Of a DNA stretch of 59,840 nucleotides, positions 1 through 7,831 are shown one piece after another (the first letter of the stretch is position 1; each line of letters opens with the position of its first letter). A model generated the notes under the pieces. The model did not search any database and was not told the origin of the DNA. It saw only the letters and a list, made by a program, of their open reading frames with translations. The DNA is taken from assembly GCA_036373915.1 (NCBI GenBank), contig DASUUU010000055.1:1-59840 (forward strand). The letters are read 5' to 3'. A program made the translations under genes and the position numbers. This DNA is from JASLBX01 sp036373915. Lineage in GTDB: Bacteria; Actinomycetota; Actinomycetes; Jiangellales; Jiangellaceae.

Positions 1-821
1 TCCGCGGTGATCTCCATACCCCGGTTCATCGGGCCGGGGTGCAGGACGAGCGCGTCGTCGGGCAGCAGCCCGAACCGCCGGGCGTCGAGCCCGTACCGCC
101 GGCTGTACTCGCGCGCGGAGGGGAAGAACGCCGCGTTCATCCGCTCGCGCTGGACTCGCAGCATCATCACCGCATCGCTCTTGGCCAGTACCGGATCAAG
201 CTCGTACGACACCTCGCACGGCCAGGCGCCGACCCCGACCGGCAGGAGTGTGGGCGGGGCCACCAGTGTCACCTCGGCGCCCAGCGTGTCGAGCAGCAGC
301 ACGTTGCTGCGCGCCACCCGGCTGTGCAGGACGTCACCTACGATGGCGATACGCCGGCCGTCCAGCTCGCCGAGGTGGTTTCGCATCGTGAACGCATCGA
401 GCAGTGCCTGCGTCGGGTGCTCGTGCGTGCCGTCTCCGGCGTTGATGACGTTGGCGCGGATCCACCCGGAGTTGGCCAGCCGGTGCGGCGCGCCGCTTGC
501 CGAGTGGCGCACAACCACGGCGTCGGCGCCCATGGCGGCCAGGGTCAACGCGGTGTCCTTGAGGCTCTCGCCCTTGGACAGGCTCGACCCCTTTGCCGAG
601 AAGTTGACCACGTCGGCCGACAGCCGCTTGGCGGCCAGTTCGAACGACGTGCGCGTTCGCGTGGAGTCCTCGAAGAACAGGTTGACGACGGTCCGCCCGC
701 GCAGGGTCGGGAGCTTCTTGACCGCCCGGCCCCCGGTGAGGTGCGCCATCTCCGCGGCGGTGTTCAGGACCAGCGCGGCTTCCTCGCGACTCAGGTCGGC
801 CGCGGACAGCAGGTGCCGCAT
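1..821 (-). CDS. pyrB: Aspartate carbamoyltransferase, C-terminal end outside the window
   Basis: Catalytic subunit that joins carbamoyl phosphate and aspartate, the committed step of cytosolic pyrimidine synthesis. About 273 N-terminal residues of a usual ~310 are present; the gene runs off the left edge. Visible motifs are the carbamoyl-phosphate loop STRTRTSF (residues 53-60), the SSLSKGES loop (79-86) that reaches over the subunit interface, and HPTQALLDAF further on. The ATG at 821 directly abuts the pyrR stop, so the two genes are translationally coupled and pyrB should share the PyrR-controlled leader. Identification is secure; only the C-terminus is unseen. Confidence 0.96.
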   Translation of the reverse strand, partial: MRHLLSAADLSREEAALVLNTAAEMAHLTGGRAVKKLPTLRGRTVVNLFFEDSTRTRTSFELAAKRLSADVVNFSAKGSSLSKGESLKDTALTLAAMGADAVVVRHSASGAPHRLANSGWIRANVINAGDGTHEHPTQALLDAFTMRNHLGELDGRRIAIVGDVLHSRVARSNVLLLDTLGAEVTLVAPPTLLPVGVGAWPCEVSYELDPVLAKSDAVMMLRVQRERMNAAFFPSAREYSRRYGLDARRFGLLPDDALVLHPGPMNRGMEITA

Positions 822-1412
822 CTAAGCCACCCCCTCTTCGGTCCCGATCAGTACGGCGTCACGGCCGTCGACCTCGTCCAGCAGCACCTTGACGCTTTCA
901 CGCATCGACGTAGGGATGTTCTTGCCGACGTGGTCGGCGCGGATCGGAAGCTCACGGTGGCCCCGGTCGACCAGCACGGCCAGCCGGACCGCGCGCGGAC
1001 GCCCGACGTCGTCGAGGGCGGTCAGGGCGGCCCGGACGGTCCGGCCGGAGAACAGCACGTCGTCGACCAGCACGACGATCTTGCCGTCGACGCCGCCTGG
1101 TGGGATGTGCGTGTGCTCGAGCGCGCGAGCCGGTCGCAGCCGCAGGTCGTCGCGGTACATCGTGACGTCGAGCGCGCCGACCGGAACCTCGCCGCCCTCG
1201 GCGGTTGCGATCAGTCCCGCCAACCGGCGCGCGAGCGGCACGCCGCGAGACGGGATGCCCAGTAGCACCAGGTCGGACGCACCCTTGCTGCGCTCGACCA
1301 GTTCGTGGGCCATCCGGGTCAGAGCTCGGGAGATCTCGTTCTCGTCGAGAACGGTGTGGGCACCCGCGAGATCGCGGGTTGGGGAACTTGCTCCAGAGAC
1401 AGGGCTAGGCAT
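822..1412 (-). CDS. pyrR: Bifunctional pyr operon regulator / uracil phosphoribosyltransferase
   Basis: RNA-binding regulator of the pyrimidine operon, with uracil phosphoribosyltransferase activity in the family. The 196-residue protein carries the PRPP-binding motif VDDVLFSGRT at about residues 116-125 and the typical sequence MYRDDL near residue 85. It is the first gene of the leftward operon, and pyrB follows with no gap. A sequence matching the PyrR-binding stem-loop lies 8 bases upstream of the ATG and covers the ribosome-binding site, which indicates feedback by blocking translation. An N-terminal extension of about 20 residues rich in Ser and Ala could be partly non-coding if a later start were used. 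Confidence 0.96.
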   Translation of the reverse strand: MPSPVSGASSPTRDLAGAHTVLDENEISRALTRMAHELVERSKGASDLVLLGIPSRGVPLARRLAGLIATAEGGEVPVGALDVTMYRDDLRLRPARALEHTHIPPGGVDGKIVVLVDDVLFSGRTVRAALTALDDVGRPRAVRLAVLVDRGHRELPIRADHVGKNIPTSMRESVKVLLDEVDGRDAVLIGTEEGVA

Positions 1413-1420
1413 AACAGCCT

Positions 1421-1458
1421 GGACCTCCTTTCCCGCCTCACGGGACGGGACTTAAAGG
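1421..1458 (-). promoter_or_regulatory. PyrR-binding leader RNA overlapping the pyrR ribosome-binding site
   Basis: Read on the minus strand the leader contains GTCCCGTGAGGCGGGAAAGG followed by AGGT. This resembles the PyrR-binding loop of Bacillus and mycobacterial pyr leaders, where a purine-rich GAGGC loop sits on a GC stem. The stem GTCCCG/CGGGA holds the GTGAGGC loop, and the AAAGGAGG Shine-Dalgarno is immediately 3' of it. PyrR-UMP binding would hide the ribosome-binding site. A TAGGCT -10-like hexamer lies at about 1476-1481, so the leader would be short, with no room for an attenuator. The match is by eye. Confidence 0.75.
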
Positions 1459-1539
1459 ACGTCGGTCGAAGGCAGCCTAGCAGCACACCCGCTCCGCGGG
1501 CTGGCAACGGAGGGTCCGGCCCGGCTAGCCTGCTGGCCG

Positions 1540-2139
1540 ATGGACGCTCAAGATGCCCCTGTGCCCCGACCGCTGACGCGGGTAGGCGACGCCGACCGGG
1601 AGGCCGCCGCTGAACAGCTGCGGACCGCTGTCGCCGACGGGCGATTGGAGTTCGCCGAACTCGACGAGCGGCTTACCGCCGCCTACGGCGCCAGAACCCG
1701 TGCCGAACTCGCGGCGGTCACGGCCGACCTCGAGCCGGCCGTCCCTGATACCCGGCCGCTGACCTTGCGGACCAAGAGCGGGTCGATCAAGCGGACCAGC
1801 CACTGGGACGTGCCGGCAGAGATCATCGCCGAGTGCTCGTCCGGTTCGATCAAGCTGGACTTCACCGAGGCGAGCGTCCCGCACCGCGAGGTCAAAGTGC
1901 GAGCCATGGCGGCGTCCGGCTCGATTGTGTTGATCGTGCCGCACGACTGGGTGGTGGTCATGGACGACGTGTCGAGCTCCAGCGGCAGCATCGTCAACAA
2001 GGTGGGCGGCAGGCCAAGCCCGTACGCGAAGACCCTGCGGGTCAGCGGCAGCGTGCGCTCGGGCACGATCAAGGCGCGGTACCCGCGGCGCAGCTTCTGG
2101 GATTGGCTGCGAGGGCGAGAGCACCCAGCGGCCGGGTGA
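1540..2139 (+). CDS. DUF1707 / LiaF-like domain protein
   Basis: A 199-residue protein of unknown role. Residues about 12-55 match the DUF1707 domain typical of actinobacteria (VGDADREAAAEQLRTAVADG...LDERL). The rest (about 75-190) is a Ser/Gly-rich repeating stretch with recurring SGSI motifs, as in the beta-helical LiaF/DUF2154 C-terminal domain associated with cell-envelope stress proteins. No signal peptide or membrane segment is visible, so it is probably cytoplasmic or peripheral. It is divergent from pyrR and separated by 127 bp; no partner gene is adjacent. Its function cannot be given from sequence. Confidence 0.85.
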   Translation: MDAQDAPVPRPLTRVGDADREAAAEQLRTAVADGRLEFAELDERLTAAYGARTRAELAAVTADLEPAVPDTRPLTLRTKSGSIKRTSHWDVPAEIIAECSSGSIKLDFTEASVPHREVKVRAMAASGSIVLIVPHDWVVVMDDVSSSSGSIVNKVGGRPSPYAKTLRVSGSVRSGTIKARYPRRSFWDWLRGREHPAAG

Positions 2140-2143
2140 CGGT

Positions 2144-2562
2144 TCAGATCCAGCCGTTGCGCCGAGCGATCTGGACGGCATCGTTCCGGTTCGCCGCGGC
2201 GAGTTTGCGCATCGCCGACGAGACGTAGGTAATGCGTGGTCAACGTGATCGTCGTCCCGCCTGCGAGCAAGTCGCGAACCAGTCCCCAAGTCCGTTGGCG
2301 GCTCTCGGGGTCGAGTCCGGTGGTGAGCTCGTCCAGGAACAGCACCTCCGGATGACCGAGGACGGCCAGCGCGAGATCGAGCCGGCGCCGCTCCCCACCG
2401 GAGAGCGCACGCTCGGTACGTCACGGCGTCCGTGCAGGTCGACGAGTTCGAGCGCCTCACCCAGCGGCCGCGGCCGCGAAACGATGCCCGCCCAGAGCCG
2501 GACATCTCGCTCACCGTCAGATCCGATGGGAACCCGGCATCCTGCAGCATCATGCCGTTTAT
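2144..2562 (-). pseudogene. Chimeric remnant: ABC transporter ATPase fused to LuxR-type response regulator tail
   Basis: Read leftward, three frames carry a decayed ABC ATPase. A piece beginning MLQDAGFPSDLTVSE is followed, one frameshift later, by VRLWAGIVSRPRPLGEALEL. After a second shift comes RALSGGERRRLDLALAVLG and LFLDELTTGLDPESR (signature and Walker B), ending at TTITLTTHYL. The Walker A half is missing. At the H-switch the frame slips again into YVSSAMRKLAAANRNDAVQ...ARRNGWI-stop (2144-2227), the standard C-terminal helix-turn-helix end of a NarL/LuxR response regulator. ABC ATPase-permease-histidine kinase-LuxR regulator is a common actinobacterial operon, so a deletion removed everything between. 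It fills the gap before trkH. Confidence 0.85.
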
Positions 2563-2665
2563 CGTGGAATGACATTCTGGACGGCCTACAGAGACGGCCG
2601 TCATCGAATCCCGTGGGTCAGCCACGTCCGCCCCATGACATGTGTCACGGCAGTAGGGTTCGCTA

Positions 2666-4051
2666 GTGCGCGATAGCGGTCCGGCGAGAGGTCGGCAACG
2701 CTGGCGGTGGGCCGGGCGGTGGCTACCGGAGTTCCGCCACCCGTCGCAGGTGGTCGTAGCCGGGTTCGCGGCGGTGATCGCTATCGGGACGGTCTTGTTG
2801 TCCCTCCCCGTCGCCAAGGCCGGGCCGGGCGGGGCGACCATCGTGGAGGCACTGTTCACTGCGACCTCCGCTGTCTGCGTAACCGGCTTGATCGTCGTCG
2901 ATACCGGAAGTTACTGGACCGGCTTCGGTGAGCTCGTCATCACCGGTCTCATACAGGTCGGCGGCTTCGGGTTCATGACCATGGCCACGCTGCTCGTGAT
3001 GTTGGTCACCCGAAGGATCGGCCTGCGCTCGAGGCTGTCCGTGGCCACGGAGACAAGGGCGCTCGGGCTCGGTGACGTCCGGTCCGTCGTGCTCGGCGTC
3101 GCGAAGATCACCATCCTGTTCGAGGTGATCCTCGCCGCCATCCTGGTGGCCCGGCTGGCTGGTTCGTACGGACACACCCTCGGGGAGGCGATTCGCCTCG
3201 GCGTATTCCACTCCATTTCATCGTTCAACAACGCCGGCTTCTCACTGCATCAGGACAACTTGGTCGGCTACAACCAGGACCCGTGGATCCTGCTGCCTAT
3301 TGCCGCCGGCTTCATCTGCGGCGGGCTGGGCTTTCCGGTGTTGCTCGAGTTGCGCCGACAATTCCGGCGAGTTCAGCGATGGAGTCTGCACACCAAGCTC
3401 ACCGTCACGGTGACGTTGATCCTGCTCGTGGGCGGCTTCGCGTTCGTGCTCGCAAGCGAGTGGCGCAACCCCGCCACCATGGCCAACATGAGCATGCCGG
3501 ACAGACTGCTGAACGCATTCTTCAACTCCGCCACGACCCGCACGGCGGGATTCAACAGTCTCGAGGTCGGCGACATGACGCACGGCACCTGGCTTGGCAT
3601 GGTCGTGCTGATGTTCATCGGCGGTGGCAGCGCCGGCACCGCAGGCGGGATCAAGGTGACGACGTTCGCCTTGCTGTTCTTCGTCATCGTGGCCGAGATC
3701 CGCGGGGAGCGCAGCGTCACCGTCTTCGACCGCAGGGTCGGACCGCGGGTTCAGCGGCAGGCGCTTACGATTGCCCTGCTTGGTATCTCGGGCATCGTCG
3801 TCGCCACGCTCGTGCTGACCGAGTTGACCGATCACTCACTGGACCAACTTCTGTTCGAGACCGCGTCCGCGTTCGGTACGGTGGGGCTGTCCACCGGCAT
3901 CACGGCCGACCTACCGGCCGCCGGCGAAATCATCCTCGTCCTGCTGATGTTCTTCGGCCGGCTCGGGCCGATCACCCTGGCGAGCGCGCTGGCCATCCGC
4001 GAGCGTGGCAGGCTGTATGAGCTGCCCGAAGGGAGACCAATCATTGGCTAA
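2666..4051 (+). CDS. Trk/Ktr-type potassium uptake membrane subunit
   Basis: Translocating subunit of a TrkH/KtrB potassium (or Na+-coupled K+) uptake system; 461 residues in the inner membrane. The four pore-loop repeats of the family are visible: TATSAVCVTGLIV, SISSFNNAGF, NSATTRTAGFNS and ETASAFGTVGLSTG. Each has the selectivity-filter glycine (the first reads VCVTG), and hydrophobic helices lie between them. The start is GTG 2666, followed by a basic cytoplasmic N-terminus. The RCK partner gene overlaps its 3' end by 8 bp, so the two form one operon. The length suits KtrB/TrkH-like proteins; which subfamily cannot be decided by eye. Confidence 0.94.
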   Translation: MRDSGPARGRQRWRWAGRWLPEFRHPSQVVVAGFAAVIAIGTVLLSLPVAKAGPGGATIVEALFTATSAVCVTGLIVVDTGSYWTGFGELVITGLIQVGGFGFMTMATLLVMLVTRRIGLRSRLSVATETRALGLGDVRSVVLGVAKITILFEVILAAILVARLAGSYGHTLGEAIRLGVFHSISSFNNAGFSLHQDNLVGYNQDPWILLPIAAGFICGGLGFPVLLELRRQFRRVQRWSLHTKLTVTVTLILLVGGFAFVLASEWRNPATMANMSMPDRLLNAFFNSATTRTAGFNSLEVGDMTHGTWLGMVVLMFIGGGSAGTAGGIKVTTFALLFFVIVAEIRGERSVTVFDRRVGPRVQRQALTIALLGISGIVVATLVLTELTDHSLDQLLFETASAFGTVGLSTGITADLPAAGEIILVLLMFFGRLGPITLASALAIRERGRLYELPEGRPIIG

Positions 4052-4700
4052 GAAGTCAATCGTCGCAGTCATCGGGCTGGGCCGGTTCGGCAAGTCGCTG
4101 GCGCTGGAGCTGATGAGCGAGGAAGCCGAAGTGCTCGGCATCGACAACAATCCCAAGACCATCGAGTCCGTGGCCGGCAGGCTCACTCACGCCGTGGTCG
4201 CCGACTCGACCGATGCAGAGGCGCTCGAGCAGCTGTCTGTTCAGGAGTGCGACCGCGCGGTGGTCGGTATCGGTACGAATCTCGAGGCGAGCATTCTAAC
4301 GACGTCTGTGCTAGTCGAAATGGGTGTCCCCCTCATCTGGGCCAAAGCCATCAGCAACTCGCACGCGCGGATTCTCCGCCAGATCGGGGCTCACCACGTG
4401 GTGCGGCCCGAGCATGACATGGGTCTGCGCGTGGCACACCTGGTGCGCGGCCGGATGCTCGACTTCATTGAGTTCGACGACGACTATGCGATGGTGAAGA
4501 CGCTGGCTCCCGACTACATGGTCGGCAAGACCCTGCGCGAGTCGGGCGTACGGCACCAGTACGGCGTGACAATCGTGGCCATCAAGCGTTCCGGAGAAGG
4601 GTTCACGTACGCGACGCCCGAGACCGTGGTAACCGAGGGCGACACACTCATCGTCTCCGGAAAGATCATGGACACCGAGCGGTTCAGCGAGATCATCTGA
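4044..4700 (+). CDS. Trk/Ktr potassium uptake regulatory subunit (RCK protein)
   Basis: Cytoplasmic gating subunit that binds nucleotide (NAD(H), ATP or ADP in the family) and controls the preceding channel. It has an N-terminal Rossmann RCK_N domain with IGLGRFGKSLALELM near residue 8 and the acidic end of the second strand at GIDNN, and a C-terminal RCK_C domain (about residues 140-218). I choose the TTG at 4044: it lies inside the end of the membrane-subunit gene, is preceded by GGGAG at 4030-4034, and yields AKKSIVAVIGLGRFG, the usual family start. A GTG at 4005 would add an unconserved Cys-rich leader. 218 residues. Confidence 0.92.
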   Translation: MAKKSIVAVIGLGRFGKSLALELMSEEAEVLGIDNNPKTIESVAGRLTHAVVADSTDAEALEQLSVQECDRAVVGIGTNLEASILTTSVLVEMGVPLIWAKAISNSHARILRQIGAHHVVRPEHDMGLRVAHLVRGRMLDFIEFDDDYAMVKTLAPDYMVGKTLRESGVRHQYGVTIVAIKRSGEGFTYATPETVVTEGDTLIVSGKIMDTERFSEII

Positions 4701-4732
4701 TCGTTTCCGGGCCGGTCGCCCGCCTTGCGCCC

Positions 4733-4826
4733 GACCAAGATCCCCCACGGACCGGAGTAAGTGGTCGATCCGCCCTATTTGCCGGGCCGAACGGGTCCTT
4801 TCTCCGGTCCGTGGGGGATCATGGTC
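4733..4826. repeat. Large inverted repeat, 25-bp arms with 44-bp loop
   Basis: Arms at 4733-4757 and 4802-4826 match at 24 of 25 positions, with core GATCCCCCACGGACCGGAG. The structure lies 33 bp after the RCK gene stop and 37 bp before the start of the AbiEi-like gene on the same strand. It could end potassium-operon transcription, although no T-run follows, or be a palindromic repetitive element. The long loop is unusual for an intrinsic terminator. Confidence 0.8.
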
Positions 4827-4863
4827 TTTCTTGGCGGTGTGATCACGGGCAGACTGCGGCTCC

Positions 4864-5730
4864 GTGTACGTCGAAGGTCTTCTCCTGCAGTCGCCGAACG
4901 GTGTAGCCACCTGGTCGCAGCTGCGGCCGCATGTCACCCGGGAGCAGCTCGCAGCCGCCATCGGCACCGGACGGGTCAGGCGTGCCGGCCGGGGCGTCTA
5001 TCGCATAGCGGCGTCGTCGCCGGACTACGGCGTCGCCGCAGCCCTGCATGGGACGCTTTCGCACCTGAGCGCGGCTCAGCATCACGGCTTGGCGTTGATA
5101 CGAGACCCGACGAAGACGTACGTCACGGTCCGCGCGGGCCGCAGTGGGGTCAAGGCGGCCAAGGACGTCCGCATGTTCTACCGCGACATTCCGGCCGAGC
5201 ACGTGGCAGGGGGCGTCACCGATGTCATCCGGACGGTGCTCGATTGCGCTCGCGACTGCCCGATTCCGGACGCACTCGCCGTCGCCGATAGTGCGCTGCG
5301 CTATGGCAAGGCCGACCGCGACGATCTGGTCAAAGCCGCCGCACAGCTACGCGGACCCAACAGCGAGCGCGTCCGCAGTGTCGTGCACTGGGCCGATCCA
5401 CGAGCGGCATCGGTGATGGAGTCGGCCCTGCGCGGGCTGCTGTGCGAGGCTGGCCTGCCGATCTTCGAGCCGCAGTCTCCGATCGTGATCTCGACTGGCG
5501 AGACGTGGCATCCGGATCTCGGACATGCCGCCACGCGCACGGTCATCGAAGCCGACAGCGTGCTCAATCATGGCGGGCCGGCGCGGCTGGAGATCGACGC
5601 TCAGCGATACGACGAATTCGCCGCCGCCGGCTATGTGGTCCTGCGGTTCACCTGGCGGCAGATCACCGGACGGCCCGACTGGGTGGTCGACATGGTCCGG
5701 CGTACGCTCAGGCAGAGAGGCTGGGCTTGA
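4864..5730 (+). CDS. Orphan AbiEi-antitoxin-like protein with VSR/DUF559-type nuclease-like C-terminus
   Basis: 288 residues. The N-terminal part (about 1-50) looks like the winged-helix AbiEi antitoxin domain, where short basic segments alternate with RAGRGVYRI. The C-terminal part (about 185-285) resembles the DUF559/very-short-patch-repair endonuclease fold: ESALR at 186-190, D218, E229 and D231 in HPDLGHAATRTVIEADS, then H236, D245 and RYD (248-250), and the closing strand YVVLRFTW. Such two-domain proteins are very common in actinobacteria, usually without a partner, and their function is unknown. No toxin gene is adjacent. The 3' end overlaps convergent nusB by 23 bp. There is no clear Shine-Dalgarno at the GTG 4864 start. 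Confidence 0.8.
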   Translation: MYVEGLLLQSPNGVATWSQLRPHVTREQLAAAIGTGRVRRAGRGVYRIAASSPDYGVAAALHGTLSHLSAAQHHGLALIRDPTKTYVTVRAGRSGVKAAKDVRMFYRDIPAEHVAGGVTDVIRTVLDCARDCPIPDALAVADSALRYGKADRDDLVKAAAQLRGPNSERVRSVVHWADPRAASVMESALRGLLCEAGLPIFEPQSPIVISTGETWHPDLGHAATRTVIEADSVLNHGGPARLEIDAQRYDEFAAAGYVVLRFTWRQITGRPDWVVDMVRRTLRQRGWA

Positions 5731-6118
5731 CCTCGGCGATCCGGCCGAGCAGGCCGTTCACGAAGCCCGGCGAATCGTCCGTTGACAGGTCTCGCACCAG
5801 GTTGACCGCCTCACTTATCGCAACAGCGTCCGGCACGTCGTCGCGGTAGACGATCTCGAACACACCGATCCGCAGGACGTTGCGGTCGACGGCCGGCATC
5901 CGGTCGAGCGTCCACCCGACTGCGTAGGTCGACAGCAACTCGTCGATCCGCTCCCGGTGGGCGATGATTCCCTCGACCAGCGTGACGGTGTACTCGTTGA
6001 GCGGCGGGTCGGCGCTCGCGAGCCTGCGGGCGAGGGTGGCCGACACCTGCACGCCTTGCATCTCGGCTTCGAACAGGATGTCCAGAGCCCGCTTGCGGGC
6101 CTTGCTGCGGGCAGCCAT
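5708..6118 (-). CDS. nusB: Transcription antitermination protein NusB
   Basis: 136-residue RNA-binding factor that joins NusE(S10) on boxA during rRNA antitermination. The sequence opens with ARSKARKRALDILFEAE, the conserved basic N-terminus, and contains ELLSTYAVGWTLDRMPAVDR followed by VLRIGVFEI, the central NusB signature. It has a full-length all-helical form. The ATG at 6118 follows the efp stop by 7 bp, so it is cotranscribed with efp in the usual actinobacterial order. Its last 23 bp overlap the end of the opposite-strand AbiEi-like gene. Confidence 0.96.
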   Translation of the reverse strand: MAARSKARKRALDILFEAEMQGVQVSATLARRLASADPPLNEYTVTLVEGIIAHRERIDELLSTYAVGWTLDRMPAVDRNVLRIGVFEIVYRDDVPDAVAISEAVNLVRDLSTDDSPGFVNGLLGRIAEVKPSLSA

Positions 6119-6125
6119 CGCGGGC

Positions 6126-6686
6126 CTAGGACGCGCGGCCGAGGTACGAGCCGTCGCGCGTGTCGACCTTGACCTTCTCGCCAGTGGTGATGAACAGCGG
6201 TACCTGGATCTCGAAGCCGGTATCGAGGCGGGCCGGCTTGGTTCCGCCGCTGGACCGGTCGCCTTGCAGGCCGGGTTCGGTGTAGTCGATCGACAACACG
6301 ACCGATGCCGGAAGCTCCACGAACAGCGGCGTCCCCTCGTGCAGCCCGACGATGGCGTCCTGGTTCTCCAGCATGAAGTGCTCGGCGTCACCGACCACGG
6401 ACTTCGGGACGTGAAGCTGGTCGTACGACTGGGTGTCCATGAACACGAAGTCGTCGCCGTCGCGGTACAGGTAGGTCATCTCGCGGCGATCAACAGTTGC
6501 CGTATCGACTTTCACGCCCGCGTTGAACGTCTTGTCGACCACCTTGCCGGACAGCACGTTCTTGAGCTTGGTGCGTACGAACGCCCCGCCCTTGCCGGGC
6601 TTGACGTGCTGGAAGTCGATGACGGTCCACAGCTGGCCGTCGAGGTTGAGCACGAGGCCGTTCTTCAGATCGTTGGTTGTAGCCAT
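6126..6686 (-). CDS. efp: Elongation factor P
   Basis: 186-residue translation factor that relieves ribosome stalling at polyproline. Three beta-barrel domains are present: a KOW-like domain I with the tip loop KPGKGGAFVRTK placing Lys32 at the peptidyl-transferase centre, and an OB-fold C-terminus ending in GEKVKVDTRDGSYLGRAS. The loop is of the PGKG type seen in actinobacteria, and no epmA/epmB-like modifier gene is in view. Located between pepQ-like and nusB, the standard operon order. Confidence 0.97.
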   Translation of the reverse strand: MATTNDLKNGLVLNLDGQLWTVIDFQHVKPGKGGAFVRTKLKNVLSGKVVDKTFNAGVKVDTATVDRREMTYLYRDGDDFVFMDTQSYDQLHVPKSVVGDAEHFMLENQDAIVGLHEGTPLFVELPASVVLSIDYTEPGLQGDRSSGGTKPARLDTGFEIQVPLFITTGEKVKVDTRDGSYLGRAS

Positions 6687-6709
6687 GCGCCTTCTTACGT
6701 TCGGCTCGT

Positions 6710-7804
6710 CTACGCGTCCAGGACGAGCAGGTCCTTGGTTGTGGTCGTGAGCAGCTCCGGCTCCGCACCGTCGCGGACGACCAGAGTGTCCTCGATGCGA
6801 ACGCCGCCTCGGCCAGGAACGTACACACCAGGCTCGACGGTGACGGGAGTGCGATCGACGAGCTTACCTTCTGCTGCGTAGCCGAGCGACGGCGCCTCAT
6901 GGATCTCCAGGCCGACCCCGTGTCCAGTGCCATGGCCGAAGTGGTCGCCGTGGCCGGCCGCCTTGATCACCTCGCGGGCCGCCTCGTCGACCGCGACGTA
7001 CTCGACGCCGGGAGCCAGCGCGTCTCGCCCGGCCCGCTGGGCCGTGGCGACGAGCTCGTAGATTTCCCGCTGCCACGCGGTCGGCTGCGCGCCGACAACC
7101 GATGTACGGGTGCAGTCGGCGTGGTAGCCGCGGTACAGGGCACCGAAGTCGATCTTGAGGAACTCGCCTCGCTCGACGACGCGGTCGGTGGGCCTGTGAT
7201 GCGGGATGGCGCTGTTGGGACCGGACGCGACGATGGTGTCAAAGGCGAGACCGTCGGCGCCGTGGGCGAACATCCGGTTCTCCAGGTCGCGGGCTATCTG
7301 CTTCTCCGTCCGGCCGGTGAAGCCGCCCGCGGCGTATAGATCTTCGAGGGCCCGGCACGAGATCGCGCAGGCTTGCCCGATGAGCGCGAGTTCGTCGTCG
7401 TCCTTGACGAGACGAAGCTGCTCCACCGGCCGGCCCAGATGCACGAGCTCGGCCCCCTCCGCGACTTCGGAGATGGCCGCGGCCAGCGCCAGGGTCACGT
7501 CGTGCTCCTCGACGCCCAGCCTGATCGTTCGGCCATCAGCGGCTCGCCGGGCCAGCGACGCGGCCACCGCCCGGTCCGTCACGATCTCGACATCCGGAGC
7601 GATTGCCTCGGCGGCTGTTACATATCTGCTGTCGGTGGCAAGAACGGCTTCGCCCGCCGGCCGGATTAGGACGGCGGCATTGCTGCTGGCCAGGCCGGTC
7701 AGGTAGCGGACGTTGACCAGGCGGGTGATGAGGGCGGCGTCGGCACCGGCCAGCTGAACGGCGGCGGCTAGCCGACTGCGACGTTGGGCGTGGATTTCCG
7801 GCAC
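6710..7804 (-). CDS. M24 family Xaa-Pro aminopeptidase / dipeptidase
   Basis: Cytosolic metallopeptidase, probably removing N-terminal residues before proline. It has an N-terminal creatinase-like domain (about 1-130) and a C-terminal pita-bread domain. The five metal ligands are in KIDFGALYRGYHADCTRT (two Asp), GHGTGHGVGLEIHE (His), VEPGVY (Glu) and VRIEDT (Glu). I place the start at GTG 7804 (VPEIHAQRR); a TTG at 7813 would add three residues. Neither has a good Shine-Dalgarno, and TACCCT eight bases upstream could be a -10 for a leaderless mRNA. First of the pepQ-efp-nusB group. Confidence 0.92.
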   Translation of the reverse strand: MPEIHAQRRSRLAAAVQLAGADAALITRLVNVRYLTGLASSNAAVLIRPAGEAVLATDSRYVTAAEAIAPDVEIVTDRAVAASLARRAADGRTIRLGVEEHDVTLALAAAISEVAEGAELVHLGRPVEQLRLVKDDDELALIGQACAISCRALEDLYAAGGFTGRTEKQIARDLENRMFAHGADGLAFDTIVASGPNSAIPHHRPTDRVVERGEFLKIDFGALYRGYHADCTRTSVVGAQPTAWQREIYELVATAQRAGRDALAPGVEYVAVDEAAREVIKAAGHGDHFGHGTGHGVGLEIHEAPSLGYAAEGKLVDRTPVTVEPGVYVPGRGGVRIEDTLVVRDGAEPELLTTTTKDLLVLDA

Positions 7805-7831
7805 GAGAGACAAGGGTACGCGCGGCTGCGC

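Noticed and set aside
39..1265. Long open frame antisense to pyrB and pyrR
   Set aside because: It mirrors real coding sequence in GC-rich DNA, has no recognisable domain and crosses the coupled pyrR-pyrB junction.
4733..4826. Terminal inverted repeats of an insertion sequence
   Set aside because: The loop is 44 bp with no transposase anywhere near, so it is a hairpin and not IS ends.
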